A stretch of DNA of 64,000 nucleotides from Ditylenchus dipsaci (Eukaryota > Nematoda > Chromadorea > Rhabditida > Anguinidae): contig SADC01001279.1 of assembly GCA_004194705.1 (NCBI GenBank), positions 1 through 64,000 of the forward strand. Reading direction: 5' to 3'. The translations under genes were made by a program, and so were the position numbers. The stretch's first letter is position 1, and each line of letters begins with the position of its first letter. Under the pieces are notes generated by a model that had not been told where the DNA came from, searched no databases, and worked only from the letters and a program-made list of their open reading frames with translations. This document shows positions 47,301-58,132 of this stretch, in pieces.

Positions 47301-50300
47301 GTTGTCACCGAAAGACTTTTTCTTGTCACCGATTTCTTATATTTTTTGTTTTTGGTGACTATTTTTCGTTTTATTTTTCGTATTTTCAGGTCATGCTACA
47401 TCCACTGATGACTTTGTGAGACCGTGTGCAGCCGCAGTCAAATATTTTCAGAAATCGGTGACAAGAAAAAGTCTTTCGGTGACAACTTTTTCGGTGACAA
47501 TTATAAAAAATTTAAAGGAACATTTTAAAATCAAATGTTTTTTGTCTTGAAAGTGTGGTCCCCGTCTTTTGAAAATTTGAAATTGACCGTGTAACGCGTT
47601 GGTATGCCCCTTTAAAGAAGTACTTACCGTATATTCTTCATAAAAAGACCATGGTCGTTTATCAAAGAACACAACTCCCCAAGCACCTTGTGGCATTGTG
47701 CTTTTTGCTATGAAAAATCTAACATTTTCAGGCACACGACCTATCAAAATGTAGCTAAGAAACAGGGCTATTTTTGAGTGGTCGTTTGTCTGAAAATGTT
47801 AATTTTTTTCATAGTTAAAAACCAATGCCACAAAGTGCTTGGGGAGTTGTGTTTTTTGATAAACGACTATGGTCTTTCAATAAAGAATATTAGGTAGTTT
47901 TCTTGCTTTTTTGAAACTTCACGTTTTTAATAGATTTTTCAATTCAAGTAACATTTTGAAATCCAAAATTATGGTAACAAGTTTTTTTTCTTGAAATACC
48001 AAATCTACATTCAGGTGTATCCTACAAACACTCTTCAAAAATCTCGTTCAATGCCTGCCTTGGAGCGAAACGAGAGCAGTCGGCAATCAAGTCAAGCAAT
48101 TGACTCAAATTTTGCCAGGTTTTTATAAAAATCGAAATTTATGAGACGCAATAATCCTCCAGCCTAAATCTGCCCTACTGAAAAAGTTTCCAATGTTAAT
48201 TAATTTTAAAACAAACAAAAAACACTGCAACGTAAAAGCATTTCCGGCAAAACTAACCGATACGAAAAATTCTAAACAATTAGATCATCATTTTTTAAAA
48301 AATCATACATCATCTTTGATTTTTTGTCGTGTAGTCTAGGGCCTCAGCTTTCCAACAAACTTCATTGAATATACTTAGAAATGTAGAAAGTTAGGGAACT
48401 GAAAAAATAACAGAATTTGTTTTTCTTCGTTCAGAAATCCTAAATATTTACATTTCTAAAATAATTCAAAGCTCATTAGAAAGCTGAGATTTGGGCTACA
48501 CGATAATGCAAAAAAGTTAAAAAAATTAACACAAAAATTGAAAGAAAATGTCAATTTAAAAATAAGCAGGCATTTTTCACCAATTGAGACTGCATTTTTC
48601 ACAAATTACCGGTCAGAATTATATATGACACTTAAAAAAAATTAGTAACATTAAAAACACTAGGTATTTTTGCTTTGGGTATATTTAAGCTGGATTACGT
48701 CCCGAATTTTATTATTTAATTTTAAGATTATAGAGTTGCTGCTTTCCCCGTTCCGTCTCTTCTTATTTCTCAAAACATGATTTCCCTCAGATTTTGGATA
48801 GGAATGGAGCAGCGCCGACATTTATAAATGCCACCTCCACAAAACGATCTATAAATCTAGAAGTGGAGCTGAGAAGTCGACTACCTACCAATGAAATTAT
48901 TTTGCAACTCATGGGAATCAATATGTGGGATATTTCTCACTGTTATTGAAAAACAATATAAAAAAAGTTTAGTATTCAAAATACGTTTTACTCCACTCTT
49001 GGACGGTCCTCCAGCTACTTGTTCACACTAAAGTTCTACCGATTTCAACAAATAATTACTGAGAGGTTGTATTTTTGAACATTTTCAACGCAGCCTTATC
49101 TTTTGAAATCGACAACAGTCGATTCCAGGCATATATGATTCGAGATGGTCAACTCGAAACACTTTTTTACGTAACTTTTACAGTTTTCAGAAATTGTTAT
49201 CAAAAAATTTTCTTGAATCCGAATATGTTGACACTAGTACTTAACAGTTTTAGGGAGCGGAGGTTTTTTTAAAGTATGTGAGTGGTGTAAATTTTGTGGA
49301 TGATCTGCTCAGTTTTCTAAAATTGTTCTGTCCTAATTTTAAGGGATTTAGGTTTAAGAAGACATTGTGACCTTAAAGGACCATGCCCTGCGTTCTTAAT
49401 TGTCCCCGCCAATTCAAAAATTTTCGCCTAATCATTGAAATCCTGTACAGATTTTTCCACTTGATTTTTAACAAAACAAAACTTAGAATTTAATTTTAGG
49501 TGTAGTTTTGTCAGAAACCAAGTAAAAACATCCGTACAGAAGTTCAATGATTAGGGATTTTTTTTGAATTGGCGGGGGACAATCGCTGCGCGCAGAAATC
49601 ATGGTCTTTTAAAAAAATTCTGAAAACTTTTTTCTTAAAATTGTATATTTTTATCGAAAGGTCCAAAAGTTAGGGTAAAAAGTGTCTCGACTTGGACCTG
49701 CCTCGAATCAGATTTGGCTCGAGTTGTGATTTTACTTGTTATACGTGGCATCATAATTCAGATTACTTGCTCAATCAACTGTAGCATCAGAGTGGAAATC
49801 GAAATTACAGACATGTGTCTTGAAAAGGTTTATTTTTGTGTACTTTTTGTTTAACCAGGACAAAGCTTTTTTTTGCTGCAAAAAGACTTTTTTTGCTGCA
49901 AAAAGACTTTTTTTTTGCTGCAAAAATTAGTTGATGCAAAAAGTCTTTTTTTTGCTGCAAAAAAAAACCTTTTTTTTGCTGCAAAAAGTCTTTTTTTCGC
50001 TGCAAAAAGACTTTTTTTGCTGCAAATCGGCTTTTTTTTTGCTGCAAATCGGCTTTTTCTGGTCCAAACTATTTTAGCTGTAATTTTGGCGTGCGGTCAA
50101 TTGGTCCACAGGTCAATTGCTCCACAAAATTATTTTCAAATTAATCTTTTTTGTCTTGTGAAGAACTTCGGTTATTTTAACAAGTCACACTGCCAAGGTC
50201 ACACTGCCTGAGTTTTCCAACCTGGGTACGACTACCTGAGCACAACAAAACCAAGTGGTCGTCCACTTGGATCAAACTTTTTTTTACTTTTCGGGGTTCC

Positions 50301-53300
50301 AAAACTTGTTTTCTGGACTGATTCGGTGTCGATAAATTCGCTCTACGCCTATTTTCACAGTTTTTGTAAATCTTGTATAACGTGAATTCACTACTGTCAA
50401 AACATCTTTAGAATGCTCGAATTAATGCAGAAAACAGTTTTTGGAACTTAAAAAACATAAAAAATTGACCAACCACTCGGTTTTTGTTGGTACTTGGAAT
50501 ATCCAGAAGATCGAGCTACCAATGAAAAATGGTCTAATAAACAACCTGGGTACCACCTAGAAACAACCACCACCCAAGCATTACTACCTAGGCACTTCTA
50601 CTCCTGAATACCGGTACCTGGTCAATGCCTTGGTACTAGTACCGTACTACTACCTTAACACCAGTTCAGCTTTCAGGGTCATTCCAGCAATTTTAACGAA
50701 ACTATAAATTACCCCACAAAATGGAATTTTACTATTATCAAACCCTCTTCAGAATGCTCGAATTAGTGTCAAAAACAGGTATTAGAACCCGAAAAACATA
50801 AAAAATAATTTAACAACAAAGGGATGACCACTTGGTTTGGTTGGTGCGTGGATTAACCAGTAGGGTTAAGGCTGAATTATCGAAAAACTGTTAAAATAAC
50901 CGAAGTTCTTCACAAGACAAAAAAGATTAATTTGAAAATAATTTTGTCGAGCAATTGACCTGTGGACCAATTGACCGCACGCCAAAATTACAGCTAAAAT
51001 AGTTTGGACCAGAAAAAGCCGATTTGCAGCAAAAAAAAGTCTTTTTGCAGCGAAAAAAAGACTTTTTGCAGCAAAAAAAAGTTTTTTTGCAGCAAAAAAA
51101 GTCTTTTTGCAGCAAAAAAAGCTTTGTCCGTTTAACCAGGTGTAGTATGTGGGTGCCAATACTTGGTTTTATGCTGTTCACAAACAATTATTGGCATTTT
51201 TCAATTAAATTATTGGCGTAATTATGCCACTTGCAGAGTGGATGAAAACAACTGTATAATAGAGGAAAATGGCACTGGATTCATGGTTAGTTATATTTTC
51301 AGCTGAGTTATTTTCCAATACTCAATTTAGATCAAATATGTGGTGGAAAAATCGTCGATACCTCCCACCGATGCCGATGATTTGTTCCAGTATATGCATT
51401 GGAATAGGTTGTATATCGATGTCTGGGATGCTGACTCGTTAGTGCATGTAGGGACTGCGGCTATTCCTCTCAAGGTCTTTTTCAGTAAATGAAATTTCTA
51501 TACGAGTATTTTAATAATAAATTTGTCTTCTAAATTGTCAATTTGTTTTCAATATCAATATCGATTTAATTCCTGCATGGACAAATCGTTTTTCAATTTT
51601 TACTGTTTATACTTTCAGTACCTCTGCCGCCAGAATTCAGAAGCAGTTTTAACAGAATTGCAATGCCCTATTATACAAAGTGGCCTTTGCGGAGAGTCCC
51701 CAGTGATGACTGGTTTGCTTTACCTCAAAATGGCCAATATAGGCTATCCTTCCGATCGTGTCGGAGGTTAGTTCTCTTTTTAAAAAATATTTTTTAATGT
51801 TTTTATGTTATTTTAGTGTATGGTGGGAAGAAAAGCAAACATTCTGCCAGAATTTGTAAAAGCAATAACACCAACGAGCAACATCGACTTCGTGCCAGAA
51901 CCTTGAACGGAATACATGAAAGTGCTCTGCAGAAATTTTTGACCATGCAAAAGTATGTATTAGCAAAATCCACACCTTTAAAATTCAATTTTGTTGGACG
52001 CAATGGCATAGCCGAAGTGAGATACAGTGCTATTTGAGTTAATTAAAAAAAAATTACGACTCGAATAAGTAGAGTGCCAGGACAAAGAGTATTGTCCCCA
52101 ACAATCTAAAGTTTGGAAATGCCGCTGTTCCTAAAACCATGGTCCTTGAAAAACAGTTATCTATTTTGCAGGCTGGACTTATACCAGAGAAAAGAGGATC
52201 TGTTCAGCAATGAAAGTATTCATAGACTACAACAGTGGAACGATATGAAGAAGAACATGACCCCGCTAACAGTGAATGTGTGTAAAAATTATTTTTCATC
52301 TAGAGATTACACTTTGTCTTTCAGGCATCAGTCAAAAAGTTTGTTTTTCACGAGGAACTTGAGGTAATAGAAATTGTCGAAGTAATAGTTTTTGAGATAA
52401 ATGCCAATTACAGGCCTATAAAACAATCCGCAACAAAAGCAAAGCTGCAACATTGCTCAAAGCAGTTTTCAAAGGTAATTTATTAGTACCATTTTCCTCA
52501 AAGAATTAATTTATTCGCAGGAATAACTTCGCACTACACCATTCATGCCAATATGGTCAAGTAGAATTCTTCGAGTTTTTGTTACAAATACATTTGCGGA
52601 GCGAGTTATTTGTTCAGTTGACATTGCAGACCCTAGACTCAGGTTTTTTTTAAGTGTTAGCATCAAAGATGATTTTCTTCCAGTTTGATATTGAACACAG
52701 ACGAGTGGAAGTATTTCAAAGATATGCACAATTTGAAAACACCTCTAGAAAGAGACTTGTTCAACGTGGATGAGAACAAGAGTGTCACTTTGCTGTTGAA
52801 TTCTCTGGAATCTGGTAGACCTTCATTTACTAAAATAATTTTAGTCTAAGCCAGCAAACAGCGGCTAGGACGGGCATGCATGTCAAAAAACCTTCGACAA
52901 AATAAAAGAAATGCTTTCTTGAATGACCAAAATTTCCGGATACGATATTTTTTATTTTAAAAGATACTAAAAACCCTTTTTTAAAAACAACCCCGCGAGA
53001 AGCCCTTGTCCCGTTGGAACGACCGCCGGAATTTCGGGACAGCAAAACCCCGACTCGGACCAGGATTGGCGAAAGGTAGCTTTTTGAAAAAATCATTTTT
53101 TCACTTTCATTGCTTATTTTCTCGTGTATTCTATCAGCGCATCTAATATTTTTATATACCAATCTAAAGACATTTTTCTTATCTTTTTATAGAAATATTT
53201 AAAGCGCATATCATAGTGAAAAAATCGAAGTAATACGAACTTTCATAAAAATTTCACAAAAGTATGAGGTGGCCTCAGATGTGGCCTGAAAAGCCACTTC

Positions 53301-56300
53301 TTGCCAAACTTGCTTGAGACCCCTGTTTTGAAAATCGGAACTTTCATCAAAGCAAAAGTGTCAATTAGTTATTTCATTTAGTCTACCTACCATTCAAATA
53401 TGATCCTTATGAAGGAGGTGTCACTCTACCCACAGATTTGGATTGCTTTGAACTCAGAGTCTGTAAACTTTTTTTTATAGACTGACTATACCATCGTCTA
53501 TTTCCAGGTTATTTTTAAAAAAATAGACACAGATGAGCCATATCCATACTTGAACTGTTGGTAGAAAACAGGAATTTCGCTCTGAGTTCATCTTTCAAAT
53601 GGTTTTACGAAGAGAGGAGGAAAATTTCGAGGGTGCTTAAAATTCACGGAATCAAAGGTATCATTTTATCTTGCACGTATTTTAGAAAATTTTTGTAATT
53701 TTAGAAAATAAAAAAGTTTTTGCCATTCGGACCTCCAACCCAACTGTTTTGTGCTCTCTTTGCAATCATCCCGGAGGTGGGGGTCAGGAAGTTCTTTTAA
53801 CGGTAAGTTAACAGACATAATCTGTAATTTTGAAGGTTTTTCACGTAAAATGTGGCACCTTGATTTTTTCGATTTTTTAGTGTACATTTAGTGATTTAGA
53901 TTTTTGCAATTGACCGAAAAGCGGTCAAAAAGGAAAATTACATCGGTGCGTCACCGGCACCAGGAAGCTCACGGCATCGCACCGGCGCCGTGAGCTGGTG
54001 CCGGTGCCGAAATTTTCAGGGTCGGTTTCGGGAGCCGGTGCCGAAATTTTTGGGGTTGGTGCCATGAGCTGGTGCCGGTGCCGCAATTCTAAGATTTAAA
54101 ACACTGAATGATATATTAAATGTACGGTAGAATTTTTTTTGCCTTCTAAATGGTCTATTTTCGCTAACAGTGCAATGAACTCCAGGTACAAAAAAAGGAA
54201 GTCTGAATTTTTCGAAAAACAATAAGTAGATAGCTGAATGTAAAAATGGACCCTACTATAGAATACCCCCCCCCCCTCCCCCCAAAAATCCGACCTTTTA
54301 AAACTTAAGTAAAAAGTACCCAAATTTATGTCCCAGATCCCGGAAAATGTGCGCAAACTCTTCATTAGTCACAACTTCCGTACGCTGGCCTACCCCCAAG
54401 CCTAAGGGCTAAGCCTAAATTTGTTGTTTGCAAGGGTAGTTACAGCGATTTTATAAGGGGCAAAACTTTTTTTGTCACAGATTCACTTCTTTTTGTCACA
54501 GATTCACTTTTTTTTGTCACAGATTCACTTTTTTTTGTCACAGATTCACTTTTTTTTGTCACAGATTTCCTCATTTCTGTCCCAGATTTAGCTCAAACCA
54601 CAGGGGGACCAAGCACTTACAAAATTGGTCAAAAAAATTTTCTCTCATAACAGCCTGAAAGTTTTTCTATAACGTTTCTATCATGTTTTAAGCATTTTCG
54701 CCAAAAATTATTTTTTCCGCAAAAATTTTTGCCTTGGGGGACCAAGGTAGTCCAAAGTTTTCAGGAGCCTGAAATGGGACCTTGGTCCCCCCTGTGGTTT
54801 GAGCTAAATCTGGGACAGAAATGAGGAAATCTGTGACAAAAAAAGTGAATCTGTGACAAAAAAAAGTGAATCTGTGACAGAAAAAGTGAATCTGTGACAA
54901 ATCAAATCTGTGACAGAAAAAAGTGAATCTGTGACAAAAAGAAGTGAATCTGTGACAAAAAAAGTATTGCCCTTTTAAAAGGTCGGATTTTTGGGGGGGG
55001 GGGAGTATTCTATAGTAGCGCCTAAAAATGTATTTTTTCAAACATATCACCTCTGATTTCACTAGCTTACAGACGAAATTTTAGTGTAATGCGGGTGAGC
55101 CCAACACAACATCCACTTTTTTGGTTATGCTTTATGGCGATCGCTACCACTCAAACCTGATAGCTACTTGGTATTTCACTGTGCATGCCGTATATCGGCT
55201 CAACATTGAAGCTATCCAAGCCCAAACCACTAAAATTCCACTTTTAATCAGGTTGATTTTTTGTTTGTTAGTTTAAAAAGGTCGTTTTTCAATCTTGCAG
55301 ACCTTTTCCTCCCAACGATTCATTACTACAGCTGCACAGTTCGTCGGAAGCCATCTCATTTGTGCCTAATCAGCCTTTCTTTTCTGCCTCTCAGTCTCTA
55401 GCAGATATACAGGCTCTATTTTCACCTAATTTTACAGGTATCAGGTTGTTAAAAAAGTTCCTTGCAACCCAGAGCTCCCAGTTGTGCTTTTAAAAAAATT
55501 TGTACTTTTATTAAAACACCATTTTTTTTATTTTAACAATTTTATGTTAACATTCTTTTTTCGCTCCAAAATGGCAAAAAAACATTGGATAAGATAGCCT
55601 ATTTTCAAAAAATAATCAAGATGTACTCTTTTTTTTGCAAATGTAATTTTTCTGAAAGAAACATCTGAGAACCCTCTTGTAGTTTTTTCCTTCATAGTCG
55701 AACTTTCCGGACATGACCTTTTTCTAATATGTTTGAAATTATTTAATCTCTATTATGATTATTTTATTTAATACTTTTCAACTACAAACATATTAAAAAA
55801 CGAGTCAAAAAATAATTACCGTATTTCTTCTAATAAGGCCCATGGGGCCTTATTAGAAGATATACGGTATACCAGTCAAAAATTTATCATTCATGTTTTG
55901 CCCAAAATCTCGGCCTATTTTTTTCCAATATTCCATGTTCAGGCAAACGTTCGTGCATCATCACTCTTGTGGATATCAATACTAGTCGCCTTCTCTCTAC
56001 CTGGATCATAAATGCTGCAGTGGGGAGCCCAACATTGTCAAAACCTATGAAATTTCTATTTCACTACCTCAACTCTTGCAAAACAGACAAATCCTAAAGG
56101 TGTTAGAACTCATTTTATCAAAGAAAAAGTTTTTCTAATTTTTAATTATAGAAAATAGTGCTGGAAAACGCGTACAGCATTCCACAAACATTCCGAGTGC
56201 ACACATCCAACGAAGATTTGGTGTCAGTGCACAAGGAATACTACCAATTAGAAGGTATTTTAGGGCAGCAGGTCCTTCTACTGATTAAATTTTGTTCTAA

Positions 56301-56958
56301 TTCAGGCAATTCCTCCTGCACAATCCAATTAAACTTCCATCCAGTTCAACTCAACAAATCAACTAATGTGCAGGTAAAAAGTTAATTTAATCAATTCACT
56401 TCTGTTAATTTCTTTTTGGTTAAAGAGAAACATTTATGTAGTGCTCTGATTTGGTGCAGAACTCAAATGAATTAAGAAAACTTTAGAAGTCACGCCAAAA
56501 ATTGGGCCATTAAAAATTGGGGCAGCTTAAAGGAGCATGGTCACCTGTTACAAAATCTGTCCCTGCCAATTAAAAAACTTTGAGCAGGAGCAGCCTGTGC
56601 CAATTCAAATTGTGCCAAAATCAAGAGCAATATTCGGTAAACATTTGCCGAATATTGCTCTTGATTTTGGCACAATTTGCGGTGGCACAACTTGAATTGG
56701 CACAGGCTGCTCCTGCCCAAAACTTTCCCAATCATTAAACTTCTGCACGGATTTTTCAAATTAGTTTCTAACAAAACTTTGCCTAAAATTAGATTCTAGG
56801 TTTTGTTAGAAACCAAGCTGAAAAATCTGTTAAATCTGATAAAAAAATTAACAGTGCCCGTAGTAAGTGAAATTATTTCAGGTGCTGGTTTTGTTCAAAA
56901 TGCGGAAACTAGTCAACAGGAAGAAGCCTATGCTATTAAAATTTTATATAATGTCTAA
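41399..56958 (+). CDS. NPHP4: Nephrocystin-4 (5' exons not found)
   Basis: Scaffold of the ciliary transition zone, partner of NPHP1 and RPGRIP1L. Exons: 41399-41610, 41656-41842, 44510-44604, 44914-45031, 46305-46538, 46588-46800, 48015-48118, 48791-about 48950, about 48973-49170, 51331-51474, 51619-51766, 51817-51952, 52172-52277, 52325-52363, 52414-52474, 52521-52642, 52684-52814, 53382-53458, 53508-53656, 53705-53802, 55085-55251, 55301-55437, 55943-56099, 56152-56254, 56306-56373, 56882-56958. Colinear matches to vertebrate NPHP4 include [80 protein letters not shown] and the end [12 protein letters not shown]. Single bases are missing near 41804, 52553, 52580, 53554, 56043 and 56905, and phase also fails around 48.1 and 49.07 kb. 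The first 150 or so residues, including the start, were not located. Confidence 0.93.
42108..42356. mobile_element. TA palindrome of CCGTATTT family, nested
   Basis: TA sites flank CCGTATAACCTCTATTTACT and the inverse TTAATAGAGATTATACGG. It sits inside a longer pogo-like element (about 42084-42778) whose right end is TATATCGAGACTCGACTG. Confidence 0.65.
42796..42960. mobile_element. Pogo-like MITE in NPHP4 intron
   Basis: Left end CAGTCGACGCTCTCCATAAC after TA; right inverse TTATGAAGAGCGTCGACT, with the last bases altered where the hAT duplication begins. Confidence 0.65.
42969..43827 (+). mobile_element. hAT element fragment in NPHP4 intron, duplication CTTTAAAC
   Basis: A perfect 8-bp duplication (42961-42968, 43828-43835) brackets ends TAGAGATGAAGACAGGAC and the inverse TTTCTTCATCTCTA. 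Subterminal CCTGGT tandem repeats occur at both ends. 43270-43605 encodes the last part of a hAT transposase: [19 protein letters not shown] and the dimerisation region [39 protein letters not shown] and [17 protein letters not shown], with stops between. It is an internally deleted, non-autonomous copy. Confidence 0.93.
44066..44298. mobile_element. TA palindrome, CCGTATTTCCTCTAATTG ends
   Basis: TA at 44064-44065 and 44299-44300. Ends CCGTATTTCCTCTAATTGCC and the inverse GGCAATTAGAGGAAATACGG; a second inner inverted pair (AAAAGTGCCTG) is present. In an NPHP4 intron. Confidence 0.8.
45032..46304. other. NPHP4 intron with an inverted-repeat pair
   Basis: GGCAAGACTTGAGCAATAAG (45646-45665) recurs inverted at about 46203-46225, implying another foldback element whose exact ends I could not fix. 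46046-46071 ends AATAGAGGAAATACGGTA, a CCGTATTT-family terminus. Confidence 0.45.
47175..47611. mobile_element. TTAA foldback element, AGGGGCAT family
   Basis: TTAA at 47171-47174 and 47612-47615. Ends AGGGGCATACCAGCGCG and the inverse CGCGTTGGTATGCCCCT. A second inverted set (TCACCGAAAGACTTTTTCTT) lies within. The ends match those of the psmb3-bearing element. Confidence 0.8.
47622..47895. mobile_element. Foldback element in NPHP4 intron
   Basis: Inverted arms: ACCATGGTCGTTTATCAAAG (47648) against GATAAACGACTATGGT (47860), and CCCCAAGCACCTTGTGGCAT against its inverse. The terminus TTACCGTATATTCTTCAT suggests the TA/CCGTAT family. Confidence 0.6.
48119..48790. other. NPHP4 intron, nothing recognised
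   Basis: AT-rich intron without repeat ends that I can define. Confidence 0.4.
49378..49617. mobile_element. TTAA foldback element in NPHP4 intron
   Basis: TTAAAGGACCATGCCCTGCG at the left and a GAAATCATGGTCTTTTAA right end; arms GTCCCCGCCAATTCAAAAA / TTGAATTGGCGGGGGACAAT. Close to the copy at 63.41 kb. Confidence 0.75.
49858..51130. mobile_element. 1.3 kb inverted-repeat element with tandem-unit arms
   Basis: Left arm 49858-50185 and right arm 50890-51130 are inverse copies: GACAAAGC, tandem TTTTTTGCTGCAAAAAGAC units, then TGGTCCAAACTATTTTAGCT and AAGAACTTCGGTTATTTTAA. The interior has no ORF. Located in the long NPHP4 intron. Flanking GTTTAACCAGG motifs at both sides may mark the target, but no clean duplication was found. 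Confidence 0.7.
52816..53380. other. NPHP4 intron, nothing recognised
   Basis: Intronic sequence with one unsupported minus-strand ORF (52830-53162). Confidence 0.4.
53945..54095. repeat. GC-rich tandem repeat GAGCTGGTGCCGGTGCCG
   Basis: Four or five diverged units around CCGGTGCCG, a GC-rich island in AT-rich NPHP4 intronic DNA. Confidence 0.65.
54249..55022. mobile_element. GGCGCTA-terminus foldback element, copy 4
   Basis: A perfect 8-bp duplication TAAAAATG (54241-54248, 55023-55030). Left end GACCCTACTATAGAATAC then a C run; right end a G run then GTATTCTATAGTAGCGCC. Inside, TTTTTGTCACAGATTCAC tandem units stand in inverted sets (54470-54560, 54830-54965). Confidence 0.9.
55819..55867. 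mobile_element. Minimal 49-bp TA palindrome
   Basis: TA at 55817-55818 and 55868-55869 around CCGTATTTCTTCTAATAAGG, a CCCATGGG-like centre, and the inverse. Little beyond the two termini of the CCGTATTT family remains. Confidence 0.7.
56532..56800. mobile_element. TTAA element with nested palindrome, NPHP4 last intron
   Basis: Starts TTAAAGGAGCATGGTCACC, then CTGTCCCTGCCAATT. It is interrupted by a second palindrome, 56582-56716 (GAGCAGGAGCAGCCTGTGCC / GGCACAGGCTGCTCCTG). The right terminus is worn. Confidence 0.6.
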
Positions 56959-56959
56959 A

Positions 56960-57885
56960 TGCACGGAATGTGTCTAACAACATGTATTACACAAGTAAAT
57001 GTTATAAAATTATTAAAGGACTAGAACTGATGTATTGCTTGGCTTGTTTTTTTAGTGATGCAGCTAGACTGTAGTCTCCATGCCTTTCACCCTTTTTATA
57101 GATGGTTTGGGTGGAGGAAAGTTCCTGAAATCCGTGATGTTTAGTCAATCTCATAAAATAAAAGTTACACCAAATAATAACGGGTTTTGCAAAAGCGAAA
57201 GTATGAAACAAGTCAGAAAAATTATTTGGTCCATGCTTTTACCTTTTTGTGGTACATTTAAAAGAGATGTTGCAATAAATGATACCATGCTAGAAACTAT
57301 GAGCCATCTAATGGTGTTTTAATGTTCACAAAATTGTTCATATTCATGCTTTTATGACTGAAACGAACTTATGAAATACTTAGCACTTTTTGCCGAAACT
57401 GGGCATTTTTACGTATCGTCGGTCTCTTTTGTTGTAAAAGCTTAAGACGGCTTTACTGGTTTAAATGTTCGATTTTTTGTGTAGTTCAGCTTTTATATTT
57501 AGCTATTTCACGAATTGTCAATTTTTTATGTGTGACAAAAAAGAAACAAATACGAGAAATCTTGAAATGATTACGTTCATTTATGTGGATTTTTCTACAC
57601 CCGCTATTTTATTCATGAAAATAAGACTCATTGGAAAACTAAAGTAGATCGATCCGAAATAATGAACATACAGTCGAATCTCGTTAGACAGCCACCCCAA
57701 TAATAATAGCTGAACTGGGTTAAAAATTTTATTAGCCCTATTTTTCAAGTCTTTTGCGAGTTCTGCTTTGACAATCCTGCCCCAAAAACTTTGAGGTTTT
57801 ACGCCGTAATTTTTTTGCTTCCAAATGGCAATAAGCACTAGATAAAATGACCCATCTCCGGACTTGTTCTGGTTTAGGGGGGGGA
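56960..57885. other. Intergenic 3' of NPHP4
   Basis: 57672-57700 starts TACAGTCGAATCTCGTTAGA, a single pogo-like end; its partner was not found. 57196-57300 resembles the arm of the foldback at 58.8 kb. No gene recognised. Confidence 0.4.
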
Positions 57886-58132
57886 TTCCCATTTTTCACT
57901 ATATGTTTTTTAATTTTTTAGGTTGATGATTTGATAATGATAATTTCAGTAACTTATATAAATGTTTTAATATGAAAATATGTTGATCAGGGGGTTTATG
58001 GTCACCTCGATCACCATAATCAACTTAATCAACCTAAAAATGAAAACATATAGTGAAAAATGGGCGTCTAAAAGTAAAATTGGGCCTACGAGAACCAAGA
58101 CATAACCGAAAATAATGTGCAAAACAACAAAC

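Noticed and set aside
49805..51221. Lys/Gln- and Phe/Cys-rich ORFs in both arms
   Set aside because: They translate the TTTTTTGCTGCAAAAAGAC units of an inverted-repeat element.
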